64,000 bases of DNA from Pseudomonas kilonensis (GCF_001269885.1 NZ_LHVH01000035.1:372001-436000), one strand, 5' to 3'; counted from the stretch's first letter, positions 1 to 8,604 are shown. The notes: generated by a model not told the origin, from the sequence alone. Made by a program: numbers and translations.

Positions 1-1
1 G

Positions 2-301
2 CCCAATCGGTTTCGCATCCCCGAACCACGCAAGAACATCGCCCGGCAACGCAAGGTCTGGACGCTGGACCTGGTGTTGTTGCCATTGGTGGGGTTTGAC
101 GATGCGGGCGGGCGGCTGGGCATGGGCGGCGGCTTTTATGACCGCAGCCTGGCGTATCTGGCGCGACGCAAGCAGTGGCGCAAGCCGACGCTATTGGGGC
201 TGGCCCATGAATGCCAGAAAGTCGAACGATTGGCGCAGGCAAGCTGGGACGTGCCGCTGCAGGGAACGGTCAGCGACAGGCATTGGTATATCGCAGGATA
301 G
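2..301 (+). CDS. fau: 5-formyltetrahydrofolate cyclo-ligase, C-terminal part (left-truncated by window)
   Basis: About 99 C-terminal residues of a family that is usually near 200 aa. The enzyme converts 5-formyl-THF to 5,10-methenyl-THF using ATP, in cytosolic one-carbon metabolism. The hallmark segment GMGGGFYDR is present, followed by the usual end with a conserved aromatic/glycine tail. The reading frame is open from base 2, so the gene begins left of the window. In pseudomonads fau follows zapA and the 6S RNA gene, which should therefore lie just outside to the left. Confidence 0.93.
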   Translation, partial: PNRFRIPEPRKNIARQRKVWTLDLVLLPLVGFDDAGGRLGMGGGFYDRSLAYLARRKQWRKPTLLGLAHECQKVERLAQASWDVPLQGTVSDRHWYIAG

Positions 302-336
302 ACGCCGCGGTAGTCAGCGGCGCCAGGAAAGCGGGT

Positions 337-483
337 TCAGCGTTTGAGCGATGGCGCAGGCTGGGTGATTTCCACCGGCGCATCGGCCTTGTTGGCCCAC
401 AGGCTTTGGGCGTAACCCGTGGTCACGACACCCAGACCGAACAGAATGACCAAGATCCACAACAAATCCGGTTTGCGTTTCAT
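337..483 (-). CDS. Small single-pass membrane protein, 48 aa, unknown function
   Basis: Starts ATG at 483 and reads MKRKPDLLWILVILFGLGVV, then a short polar tail ending PSLKR. A positively charged N-terminus is followed by one hydrophobic helix (about residues 7-22), so it is predicted to sit in the inner membrane with a short periplasmic tail. It lies convergent to fau, 36 bases from its stop. Many pseudomonads annotate a short hypothetical protein here. No function can be inferred. Support comes from the clean membrane-protein composition, since no strong ribosome binding site is visible. Confidence 0.6.
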   Translation of the reverse strand: MKRKPDLLWILVILFGLGVVTTGYAQSLWANKADAPVEITQPAPSLKR

Positions 484-678
484 CGATTGCCCCCCTCAAG
501 GCACATCACACACGATGACAGCAGCGGTTTTCTTATTGGCCGTGCAGCAGCGTCAAGCTTGGAAGGCCGGCATTTTGCGGCAACCGGCCCCGACACGCAA
601 ACTCTGGCGTCAACCGACTGTCGGTTTGTCATAAAATCGCTGAACTATTTTTTTCAACACCGCCAAGGAGTAGCAATC

Positions 679-1128
679 ATGGCCTATTGGCTGATGAAAT
701 CCGAGCCCGACGAATTATCCATCCAAGGTTTGGAAACGCTCGGCCAGGCACGCTGGGACGGGGTTCGCAACTACCAGGCGCGCAATTTCCTGCGGGCCAT
801 GGCGGAGGGCGACACGTTCTTTTTCTACCACTCCAGTTGCCCCGAGCCAGGCATTGCCGGGATCGGCCGGATTGTCCGCGCAGCCTACCCCGACCCGACA
901 GCGCTGGAACCCGACAGTCATTACTTCGACCCCAAGGCCGGCCCGGACAAAAACCCCTGGAGCGCGATCGACGTGGCCCATGTCGAAACGTTTCCCCATG
1001 TGCTGAAGCTCGACTACCTCAAGCAACAGACCGCCCTGGCTGAAATGCCACTGGTGCAAAAAGGCTCGCGACTGTCGGTGATGCCCGTCACGGCCGAACA
1101 ATGGGCCGCGGTGATTGCCCTGCGCTGA
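679..1128 (+). CDS. EVE domain-containing protein (149 aa)
   Basis: A single EVE domain (PUA-like fold) covers the whole protein, with the typical start MAYWLMKSEPDE and the internal segment VRNYQARNFLRAM. EVE domains bind modified bases or RNA; the exact ligand here is not known. The start at 679 is chosen because AAGGAG lies nine bases upstream (665-670); the open frame extends further left but without family similarity. It follows fau in the same direction, as in other Pseudomonas genomes. Confidence 0.9.
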   Translation: MAYWLMKSEPDELSIQGLETLGQARWDGVRNYQARNFLRAMAEGDTFFFYHSSCPEPGIAGIGRIVRAAYPDPTALEPDSHYFDPKAGPDKNPWSAIDVAHVETFPHVLKLDYLKQQTALAEMPLVQKGSRLSVMPVTAEQWAAVIALR

Positions 1129-1209
1129 TCGCCAATGAGTTGATGGATATCAAGCTGGATCGGCCATTGATCGCGCAGACTTCGATGCTATAGCCGCAGG
1201 ATGCCGGAC

Positions 1210-2175
1210 ATGTCGACGAACCATCGTACCTCGCGTTTTTTTGCCTTTGCCTTGATGGCCGTGTTGCTGGCCGCCGGCGGTTTCGGCTACTGGAAGTCAC
1301 GCCACGATCGCCTGCCGGAAGGCTTGAGCATGGGCAACGGCCGCCTTGAGGCCACCGAGGTCCAGATCGCCAGCAAGACGCCCGGGCGCCTGGCCGAAGT
1401 TCACGTCGACGAAGGCGACAACGTCATCAAGGGCCAAGTGCTGGCGCGCATGGACACCCGCACCCTGGAGGCCCAGCGCAACCAGGCCGAAGCCGAAGTC
1501 GTGCGTGCCCGGCAGAACCTCGCGGCCACCGAAGCCAACGTGCAGTTGCGCCAGAGCGAACAATTGCTCGCCCATCAGGAACTCAAGCGGACCCAGGAAC
1601 TGTTCAAGCGCGGTTACGCCAGCGGCCAGGTCATCGACCAGCAACAAGCCCGCGTCGACACCGCCAACGCCGCGGTCAACGCCGCCCGGGCCCAGGTATC
1701 GGCAGCGAATGCGGCCATCGGCGCGACCCTGGCCCAAGTGGCGCAGCTCACCAGTGAAATAGATGACAGCACGTTGCGGGCACCCCTCGACGGCGTGATC
1801 CAGTTGCGCCTGGCCGAGCCGGGTGAAGTACTGGGCGCCGGCGGCCGGGTGTTGCTGATGATCGATCCGAACGACCAATACATGAATCTCTACCTGCCGG
1901 CCTCGGTGGCCGGGAAACTCGCGGTGGGCGATCAAGCGCGCCTGCTGCTCGACGCCCTGCCCGAGCGACCGCTGCCGGCCAAGGTCAGCTTCGTCGCGGC
2001 CAAATCCCAGTTCACCCCGAAAGAAGTCGAGACCCGTGATGAGCGCCAGAAACTGGTGTTCCGCGTCAAGGTACACCTGACCCAACCCGGCGAAGTGCCC
2101 CAGGCCAAACCCGGCATGCCCGGCGCCGGCTATGTGCGCACCGCCCCCATCGATTGGCCGGCCAACCTGCAATGA
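1210..2175 (+). CDS. HlyD-family membrane fusion / periplasmic adaptor protein (321 aa)
   Basis: Adaptor subunit of a tripartite-type ABC exporter. An N-terminal signal-anchor (about residues 7-25) is followed by a biotinyl-lipoyl half-domain (ASKTPGRLAEVHVDEGDNV), a long Ala/Gln-rich coiled-coil hairpin (about 70-170), the second lipoyl half (DSTLRAPLDGVIQLR) and a beta-barrel domain. It resembles E. coli YhiI in order and context. The start at 1210 is preferred over an in-frame ATG at 1201 because the purine-rich AGG at 1198-1200 is then spaced normally. It overlaps the next gene by ATGA at 2172-2175, so translation is probably coupled. Confidence 0.88.
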   Translation: MSTNHRTSRFFAFALMAVLLAAGGFGYWKSRHDRLPEGLSMGNGRLEATEVQIASKTPGRLAEVHVDEGDNVIKGQVLARMDTRTLEAQRNQAEAEVVRARQNLAATEANVQLRQSEQLLAHQELKRTQELFKRGYASGQVIDQQQARVDTANAAVNAARAQVSAANAAIGATLAQVAQLTSEIDDSTLRAPLDGVIQLRLAEPGEVLGAGGRVLLMIDPNDQYMNLYLPASVAGKLAVGDQARLLLDALPERPLPAKVSFVAAKSQFTPKEVETRDERQKLVFRVKVHLTQPGEVPQAKPGMPGAGYVRTAPIDWPANLQ

Positions 2176-4895
2176 GCAGCGCCCTCGGCGAGGCATTGCA
2201 CGCTTCGGGCATCGAGCATCGCTACGGCCAGCAGGTAGCGTTGAGCGATATCGCCTTCAGCCTGCCCGTCGGCACTCGCTGCGGCCTGATCGGCCCGGAC
2301 GGCGCCGGCAAATCGAGCCTGTTGGGGCTGATTGCCGGGGTGAAAAAACTCCAGCACGGCCAACTGGACGTGCTCGGCGCCTCGATCGACGACCGACGCC
2401 ATCGCAATACCCTCTACCGACGCATTGCCTTCATGCCCCAAGGGCTGGGGGGCAACCTTTACCCGGACCTGTCGATACGCGAGAACATCCGCTTCTTCGG
2501 CACGCTGTTCGGGTTATCGCGGACAGACTGCGAACAACGCATGGGCACCTTGCTGCTGGCCACCGATCTGCAGCGTTTTGCCGATCGTCCGGCGGGCAAA
2601 CTGTCCGGCGGCATGAAACAGAAGCTCGGCCTGTGCTGCGCACTGATCCATGAACCGGACCTGCTGATTCTCGACGAACCCACCACCGGCGTAGACCCGC
2701 TGTCCCGGCGACGCTTCTGGGAACTGATAGAAGACGTGCGCCGACAACGCCCGCAACTGACCCTGCTGGTCGCCACCGCGTACATGGAAGAGGCCGAACA
2801 ATTCGAGCATTGCCTGATGCTCGACAACGGTCGCCTGATCGCCAAGGGCTTGAGTGCGGAGCTGGCCAAGGTCACCCCGGACGACAAGCTCGACTCGGCC
2901 TTCACCCACTTCCAGGGCGACAGCGGCCGCGATGCCGAACCGCTGGTGATTCCCCCCAGGAGCGCCGGCACTGCCGACATCGCCATCGAAGCCCACGACC
3001 TCACCTTGCGCTTCGGCGATTTCACCGCCGTCGACAACGTCAGCTTCGCGATTGGTCGCGGTGAGATCTTTGGCTTCCTGGGTTCCAACGGTTGCGGCAA
3101 GACCACCACCATGAAGGTGCTGACCGGGCTGATCCCCGCCAGCGAAGGCAGTGCCCGGCTGCTGGGCAACCCGGTCAACGCCAAGGACCTCGCCACCCGC
3201 AAGCGGGTGGGTTTCATGTCCCAGAGTTTCTCGCTGTACGGCGAACTGAGCGTGCGCCAGAACCTGGAACTGCACGCCAAGCTCTTCGACCTGCCCACGA
3301 CGGACAGTCGCCAGCGCATCGACGAACTGATCCAGCGCTTCAATCTCCAGGCACTGGCGGAGCAGCCTTCCGGCGCGCTGCCACTGGGCCTGCGCCAGCG
3401 TTTGTCCTTGGCGGTGGCGGTGCTGCATCGCCCGGAAGTGCTGATCCTCGATGAGCCGACCTCGGGTGTCGACCCGGCTGCGCGGGATGATTTCTGGCGG
3501 CTGCTGATCGAGTTGTCTCGCGAACAGGGCGTGACGATTTTCCTTTCCACGCATTTCATGAACGAGGCCCAGCGCTGCGATCGCATTTCGCTGATGCACG
3601 CCGGCAAGGTCCTGGCTTGTGACACGCCGGCAGCCTTGCAGGCGCAGTTCAACGGCCAGACGCTGGAAGCCGCGTTCGTCACCTGCCTGGAAAAAGCCCA
3701 GGGCGAGACGCAGCAAGACGCCGCCCCCGTGACCCTCGACAGTGCCGACGCCCCCCGGGACCGGCGCGGCCTGAGCCTCGGTCGCCTGTGGGCCGTCGCC
3801 AGCCGGGAGGGCAAGGAGCTGCTGCGCGACAAAGTGCGGATGGCGTTCGCCCTGCTGGGGGCGTTGTTCATGATGGTGGTGTTCGGCTTCGGTATTTCCC
3901 TCGATGTGGAGAAACTGGCCTTCGCCGTGTATGACCAGGATCAGAGCCCGCAAAGCCGTGCCTACCTGGAAGCGTTCCGCAGCTCACGCTACTTCGAAGA
4001 GCAGCCGATCATCCGCGACGCAAAGGAGCTGCACCGACGCTTGCAGCGCTCGGAGATCAAACTGGCCCTGGAAATCCCTCCCGGTTTCGGTCGTGACCTT
4101 TACGCCGGCCGCCAGCCGACGGTGGGCGCCTGGCTGGACGGCGGCATACCGTTTCGAGCCGAGACCAGTCGCAACTACGTCCAGGCCGTGCACCAGGCCA
4201 ACCTTGAGCAATTGACTGAATTCAGCAGCCGCGCGCCGACCCGGCAACCCGGCGCGACGCTGGAGACGCGCTTTCGCTATAACCAGGACGTGGTCAGCGT
4301 CAACGCCATTGGCCCCGGGGTCATGGCGCTGATCCTGGCGTTCATCCCGGCCATGTTGACGGCGCTGGGCATCGTGCGGGAGAAGGAGCTGGGCTCGATC
4401 ACCAATTTCTACGCCACGCCGCTGACCCGCCTGGAGTTCCTGCTCGGCAAACAAGTGCCCTACCTGGCGGTCAGCCTGATCAACCTCGCCCTGCTGACAG
4501 CGATGAACCGCTGGCTGTTCGGTGTGCCGTTCAAAGGCAGCGGCCTGACGCTGGCGGTGGGCGGCCTGCTCTATGTACTGGCGACCACCAGCATGGGAAT
4601 GCTGATCTCGGCGTTCACCCGCACCCAGATCGCGGCGATCCTCGGCACCATGATCATCACCAGCCTGCCGACCATCCAGTTTTCGGGGCTGATCGTGCCG
4701 CGTTCGTCCCTGGAAGGGGCCGCCTCGGTGATGGGCCAGTTGTTTCCCGCCGGTTACTTCCTGGATATCGCCGTCGGCACCTTCACCAAGGCCCTGGATC
4801 TGCGCCAGCTATGGCCGCAATGCCTGGCGCTGGGCGGGTTTTTCCTGGGCTTCACCGGGCTCAGCCTGATCATGCTGAAAAAGCAGGAGGCCTGA
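2172..4895 (+). CDS. rbbA: RbbA-like fused ABC transporter: two ATPase domains plus ABC-2 permease (907 aa)
   Basis: Nucleotide-binding domain 1 has Walker A GPDGAGKSS (residues 41-49), signature LSGGMKQKLGL and Walker B LLILDEPTTG. Domain 2 has Walker A GSNGCGKTTT (near 304) and Walker B VLILDEPTSG, but its signature is degenerate (LPLGLRQRL, near 403). An ABC-2 membrane domain with about six helices fills the C-terminal third. The architecture matches E. coli RbbA/YhiH, reported as a ribosome-associated ATPase, encoded between a HlyD adaptor and a YhhJ permease as here. The exported substrate is unknown. It is coupled by ATGA to the upstream gene and by TGATG to the downstream gene. Confidence 0.88.
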   Translation: MSSALGEALHASGIEHRYGQQVALSDIAFSLPVGTRCGLIGPDGAGKSSLLGLIAGVKKLQHGQLDVLGASIDDRRHRNTLYRRIAFMPQGLGGNLYPDLSIRENIRFFGTLFGLSRTDCEQRMGTLLLATDLQRFADRPAGKLSGGMKQKLGLCCALIHEPDLLILDEPTTGVDPLSRRRFWELIEDVRRQRPQLTLLVATAYMEEAEQFEHCLMLDNGRLIAKGLSAELAKVTPDDKLDSAFTHFQGDSGRDAEPLVIPPRSAGTADIAIEAHDLTLRFGDFTAVDNVSFAIGRGEIFGFLGSNGCGKTTTMKVLTGLIPASEGSARLLGNPVNAKDLATRKRVGFMSQSFSLYGELSVRQNLELHAKLFDLPTTDSRQRIDELIQRFNLQALAEQPSGALPLGLRQRLSLAVAVLHRPEVLILDEPTSGVDPAARDDFWRLLIELSREQGVTIFLSTHFMNEAQRCDRISLMHAGKVLACDTPAALQAQFNGQTLEAAFVTCLEKAQGETQQDAAPVTLDSADAPRDRRGLSLGRLWAVASREGKELLRDKVRMAFALLGALFMMVVFGFGISLDVEKLAFAVYDQDQSPQSRAYLEAFRSSRYFEEQPIIRDAKELHRRLQRSEIKLALEIPPGFGRDLYAGRQPTVGAWLDGGIPFRAETSRNYVQAVHQANLEQLTEFSSRAPTRQPGATLETRFRYNQDVVSVNAIGPGVMALILAFIPAMLTALGIVREKELGSITNFYATPLTRLEFLLGKQVPYLAVSLINLALLTAMNRWLFGVPFKGSGLTLAVGGLLYVLATTSMGMLISAFTRTQIAAILGTMIITSLPTIQFSGLIVPRSSLEGAASVMGQLFPAGYFLDIAVGTFTKALDLRQLWPQCLALGGFFLGFTGLSLIMLKKQEA

Positions 4896-6013
4896 TGCAC
4901 ACGCTTTCACATATCTGGCGTCTGGGGCTCAAGGAGCTGACCAGCCTGCGCTACGACTCCGTCCTGCTGCTGTTTTTGGGCTACGCCTTCACGGTGGCGA
5001 TCTACATGCCGGCCGCCGGCTCGGTGATCGGCGTCCACAACGCCAGTGTCGCAATGGTGGACGAAGACCAGAGCCATCTTTCGCGCCAATTGGCCCAGGT
5101 CCTGCAACCGCCGGAGTTCCAGCACCCGGCGGCCTTGCCCTATGCCGAACTGGACAAGGTCATGGACAGTGGCCGCTACACTTTTGTCATTAACGTGCCC
5201 GCCAACTTCCAGGCCGACCTGCTCGCCGGACGCGAACCAACGCTGCAACTCAACGTCGACGCCACGGCCATGAGCCAGGCGTTCATGGGCGCCGGCTACA
5301 TCGGACGGATTTTCCAGCAGGAGCTGACGACCTACGCCGGCCAGGCACAAACGAGCGAAGCAACACCCGTGAGGCTGACCACGCGTTCGCTGTTCAATAC
5401 CAACCTGGAAGGTGGCTGGTTCCTGGCGGTGATCCAGATCGTCAACAACATCACGATCCTGGCGATCATCCTGACGGGGACCGCGCTGCTGCGCGAGCGC
5501 GAACACGGCACCCTCGACCACTTGCTGGTGCTGCCGCTGACGGCATTGGAAATCATGCTGGCGAAAATCTGGAGCAACCTGCTGGTGGTGGTGCTGTGCA
5601 CCTGGGCGTCGCTGGAAATCATCGTCAAGTTCGCTCTGGGGGTTCCACTCGCCGGCTCCATGGTGCTCTTCCTGCTGGTGACCGCACTCTACCTGTTCGC
5701 CAGCACCTCACTGGGCATCTTCCTCGCCACCCTGGCCCGTTCGACGCCGCAATTCGGTTTGCTGGCGATCCCGGTCATCATCCCAATGCTGCTGTTGTCA
5801 GGCGGCAGTACACCGCTGGACAGCATGCCGCAATGGTTGCAATGGGTGATGCAGGGCTCGCCCTCGACGCATTTCGTCAGCCTCAGCGCGGCGATTCTGT
5901 TCCGAGATGCCGGCACTGGCGTGATCTGGCCGGACCTGCTGGCGCTGGCGGCCATCGGGCTATTGTTCTTTGCAATCGCCCTGGCCCGGTTTCGGAAAAG
6001 CCTGGCGTCTTGA
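4895..6013 (+). CDS. ABC-2 type permease, YhhJ-like (372 aa)
   Basis: Integral membrane partner of the preceding ATPase. One N-terminal helix (near residues 20-38) is followed by a large periplasmic domain (about 40-170) and five to six C-terminal helices, the usual ABC-2 layout. The conserved permease box LREREHGTLDHLLVLPL is present. The start codon overlaps the stop of the upstream gene (TGATG at 4893-4897), and AGGAGG (4885-4890) provides the ribosome binding site. It would pair with the membrane half of the RbbA-like protein to form the export channel. Confidence 0.9.
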   Translation: MHTLSHIWRLGLKELTSLRYDSVLLLFLGYAFTVAIYMPAAGSVIGVHNASVAMVDEDQSHLSRQLAQVLQPPEFQHPAALPYAELDKVMDSGRYTFVINVPANFQADLLAGREPTLQLNVDATAMSQAFMGAGYIGRIFQQELTTYAGQAQTSEATPVRLTTRSLFNTNLEGGWFLAVIQIVNNITILAIILTGTALLREREHGTLDHLLVLPLTALEIMLAKIWSNLLVVVLCTWASLEIIVKFALGVPLAGSMVLFLLVTALYLFASTSLGIFLATLARSTPQFGLLAIPVIIPMLLLSGGSTPLDSMPQWLQWVMQGSPSTHFVSLSAAILFRDAGTGVIWPDLLALAAIGLLFFAIALARFRKSLAS

Positions 6014-6080
6014 CGAAAAAAAGCAGCCTTGGGCAGCGCCAGGAGATCCGGGCACTGCCAAAGGCTGCGATCGAGCCGGT

Positions 6081-6512
6081 TTACTGAATGATCAGGTTGT
6101 TGAACAACAGGTCATCGACCATCGGCTTGCCGGTTTCGTCGTTCATCACCTGCTGGGTCTGCTTCAACGCTTCCTGGCGCAGCTTTTCCTTGGCTTCCAG
6201 GTTATTCATGGCCTCGGTGGTCTGCTGGGCGAACAGCGCCACCAACTGGTTGCGAATCAGTGGCTCGTTGGCCTTGACCGCCGCAGCGGCGGCGTCACCG
6301 GTCACGCGCAGGGCCACGTCGGCCTTGTAGACCTTCAGTTTCGCCGTACCGTCGAGCCCATAGTTGCCGACAAAGGGTGGGCTGAGGGTGATGTAGCTGA
6401 CCTTCGGCGCCTCGCCTTCCTTCGCTTCCTTGCCCTCTTCGGCCATCGCTGCCACAGGCAACGACAGGGCCAGCATCAACATGATCCACGCTTTCACAAT
6501 TGATTTCCTCAT
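6081..6512 (-). CDS. FliL-like protein with cleavable signal peptide (143 aa)
   Basis: Starts ATG at 6512; MRKSIVKAWIMLMLALSLPV followed by AAMAEE looks like a cleavable signal peptide. The mature part contains the FliL-type segment YITLSPPFVGNYG and a C-terminal stretch in which FliL proteins carry conserved charged and hydrophobic residues. P. aeruginosa has a FliL-annotated gene in the equivalent place beside the quinone oxidoreductase. No flagellar genes are nearby, so a motor role is uncertain; a periplasmic role is inferred from the signal. It is divergent from qor. Confidence 0.75.
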   Translation of the reverse strand: MRKSIVKAWIMLMLALSLPVAAMAEEGKEAKEGEAPKVSYITLSPPFVGNYGLDGTAKLKVYKADVALRVTGDAAAAAVKANEPLIRNQLVALFAQQTTEAMNNLEAKEKLRQEALKQTQQVMNDETGKPMVDDLLFNNLIIQ

Positions 6513-6648
6513 CCGGTTTGCGGCCCAGCATACCGACCCGCCGTTCAAGCACAAGCTTATGGCCGGCTATCAGGGCGGGGCATGCTCGTTGACCCGTTGT
6601 CTCTCACACCTACACTTATCGGCCATCACTCCCAAAGGAATAGCCCTG

Positions 6649-7626
6649 ATGAAAGCCGTGCTGTGCAAAGAATTCGGCCCCGCCGAATCGCTGGTGCTGG
6701 AAGACGTCGCCAGCCCCGTCGCCAAGAAGAACGAAGTGCTGCTGGACGTGCATGCCGCCGGGGTGAATTTCCCTGACACGCTGATCATCGAGGGCAAATA
6801 CCAATTCAAGCCACCCTTCCCGTTCTCCCCCGGCGGCGAAGCGGCGGGCGTCGTCAGACAGGTGGGTGAGAAAATCAGTCATTTGAAAGTCGGCGACCGG
6901 GTGATGGCGTTGACCGGCTGGGGTAGCTTTGCCGAGCAGGTGGCGGTACCTGGCTACAACGTGTTGCCGATCCCCGCGTCCATGGACTTCAACACCGCCG
7001 CCGCCTTCAGCATGACGTACGGCACCTCGATGCATGCCCTCAAGCAACGGGCCAACCTGCAACCCGGCGAAACCCTGCTGGTGCTCGGCGCATCCGGTGG
7101 TGTCGGCCTGGCGGCAGTGGAGATCGGCAAAGCCATGGGCGCCCGGGTGATCGCCGCTGCCAGCAGCGCGGAGAAACTCGCCGTGGCGAAGGCCGCTGGT
7201 GCCGACGAATTGATCAACTACACCGAAACCAGCCTGAAGGATGAAATCAAGCGCCTCACCGACGGCCAGGGTGCCGATGTGATCTACGATCCGGTGGGTG
7301 GCGACCTGTTCGACCAGGCCATCCGCGCCATCGCCTGGAACGGCCGGTTGCTGGTGGTGGGCTTTGCCAGCGGACGCATCCCCGAACTGCCGGTGAACCT
7401 GGCCCTGCTCAAAGGCGCCGCCGTGGTGGGCGTGTTCTGGGGCTCCTTCGCCCAACGCCAGCCCCAGGACAACGCCGCCAACTTCCAGCAATTGTTCGGC
7501 TGGTTTGCCGAGGGCAAGCTCAAGCCGCTGGTGTCCCAGGTCTATCCGCTGAGCAACGCTGCCCAGGCGATCAATGACCTGGGGCAGCGCAAGGCGGTGG
7601 GGAAGGTGGTTGTGCAGGTGCGCTGA
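6649..7626 (+). CDS. NADPH:quinone oxidoreductase family, zinc-independent MDR (325 aa)
   Basis: Cytosolic medium-chain dehydrogenase/reductase. An N-terminal GroES-like domain (MKAVLCKEFG..., AAGVNFPDTLIIEGKY) precedes a Rossmann domain with the nucleotide-binding motif VLGASGGVGLAAVEIGKAMG (about residues 145-165). The catalytic-zinc cysteines of alcohol dehydrogenases are absent, as in the quinone oxidoreductase branch. AAAGGAA at 6634-6640 provides the ribosome binding site, which fixes the start at 6649; the frame is open further left without family similarity. The physiological quinone or enone substrate cannot be told from sequence. Confidence 0.9.
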   Translation: MKAVLCKEFGPAESLVLEDVASPVAKKNEVLLDVHAAGVNFPDTLIIEGKYQFKPPFPFSPGGEAAGVVRQVGEKISHLKVGDRVMALTGWGSFAEQVAVPGYNVLPIPASMDFNTAAAFSMTYGTSMHALKQRANLQPGETLLVLGASGGVGLAAVEIGKAMGARVIAAASSAEKLAVAKAAGADELINYTETSLKDEIKRLTDGQGADVIYDPVGGDLFDQAIRAIAWNGRLLVVGFASGRIPELPVNLALLKGAAVVGVFWGSFAQRQPQDNAANFQQLFGWFAEGKLKPLVSQVYPLSNAAQAINDLGQRKAVGKVVVQVR

Positions 7627-7676
7627 ATGCGTCAAAGCGGTCAGGCCTCCAACCGCCGGACCGCTATTGACCCGCA

Positions 7677-8282
7677 CTAAAGCAACTCACGAATCTCCTC
7701 CGGCAGCATCCGCACATACCGTGCCGCCGGAAAACTCCCGCAACGCTGCACGATCGAGGGCAGGAGCCTGTTGAACCGGGCGATCAAGGCCAGGCGCTCG
7801 GTTTCCGGTAGCTGTTTGACGAGAAATACATTGGATAAATAGAGGCGTGTGTAGTGGAACGGGAGCAAGTCCTGCACCCATAGCTGGCCCTTGGCGTGTG
7901 CGTTGATGTCCGAGCACTTCCAAGTCTTGATCCATTTATTGGCATCCAGTGGTAAGCCATCCAGGCGGAACTCGAAGGGCACTATAACGTGCGTCTGCGC
8001 TGGGTGTTCGTGATCCACCGTCCATGGCTTGAAGCGCCATTGGCTCACGGCCTCCCGTGCGGCCTCGGCGAAATCCGGATGATCGCTGTGCAGAATCGCG
8101 ATCTCATCGACACGACCATCGGCATGCACCGTGAAGCCGACCCGGGCCACACCCGCGATGCCCTTCCCGACCAGAGTCGTCGGGTAATCCGGCTTGGGAT
8201 TGTGTTCGGGCACCAACAACACATCCGCTGCCCCGCTCGTACCGGACAAGCACAGCAACAGCATCACCACACACCACCTCAT
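7677..8282 (-). CDS. Secreted protein with TonB C-terminal domain (201 aa)
   Basis: A signal peptide (MRWCVVMLLLCLSGTSG, cleavage near AA) leads straight into a TonB-type C-terminal domain: GKGIAGVARVGFTVHADGRV, then the AAREAVSQWRFKPW helix-strand motif, about residues 40-110. A further 90 residues with two cysteines follow and are not recognisable. Proper TonB has an uncleaved membrane anchor and a proline-rich spacer; both are missing, so energy transduction via ExbB/ExbD is unlikely. It converges with qor. The start ATG has AAGGG just upstream. Confidence 0.72.
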   Translation of the reverse strand: MRWCVVMLLLCLSGTSGAADVLLVPEHNPKPDYPTTLVGKGIAGVARVGFTVHADGRVDEIAILHSDHPDFAEAAREAVSQWRFKPWTVDHEHPAQTHVIVPFEFRLDGLPLDANKWIKTWKCSDINAHAKGQLWVQDLLPFHYTRLYLSNVFLVKQLPETERLALIARFNRLLPSIVQRCGSFPAARYVRMLPEEIRELL

Positions 8283-8479
8283 GCCCTTACCCCTCACCTG
8301 AATGCCAGACCTGGCAAAGATATAAAGAGTAGAGGCCGCGGCCTTGGGGCTGAATAGCGAGACTTCCCATTTGGGTGAAGGACGTTTCCCACTGTCCTGC
8401 CCCGCAGCCACCGATGCGCCGCATGAAAAAAGCCTGTGGCGACATTTCCTACAACGGCGTTCGCCGATGCCTGAGCGAC

Positions 8480-8559
8480 ATGTTCGTTTAAGAACATTCA
8501 ATCAGAAAAATTTCGCTTTTTAAGCGATAAGAACCAATGCTATTTTCGGTAACGAAACT
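8480..8559. promoter_or_regulatory. Candidate GlpR operators upstream of glpT
   Basis: Two inverted repeats with the TTCG...CGAA character of GlpR sites lie 46-125 bases before glpT: ATGTTCGTTTAAGAACAT at 8480-8497 (6-bp arms) and ATTTTCGGTAACGAAACT at 8542-8559. Between them is a third palindrome, TCGCTT/AAGCGA at 8513-8527. They resemble the E. coli GlpR operator (ATGTTCGATAACGAACAT). GlpR represses glycerol-3-phosphate genes until glycerol-3-phosphate binds. The assignment is by sequence resemblance and gene context only. The rest of the 322-base gap from 8283 holds no gene I can support. Confidence 0.5.
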
Positions 8560-8604
8560 GTAACATTCGCATCCGCCGCCATAACAAGAACCAGGAGCAC
8601 TTGA

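Noticed and set aside
2459..3953. Two long minus-strand frames opposite the RbbA-like gene
   Set aside because: Shadows: low-complexity Arg/Ser-rich or Gln/Gly-rich translations, while the plus strand carries intact Walker motifs.
8414..8491. 25-codon frame starting MRRMKKACGD upstream of glpT
   Set aside because: No ribosome binding site, and its end falls inside a GlpR-like operator.
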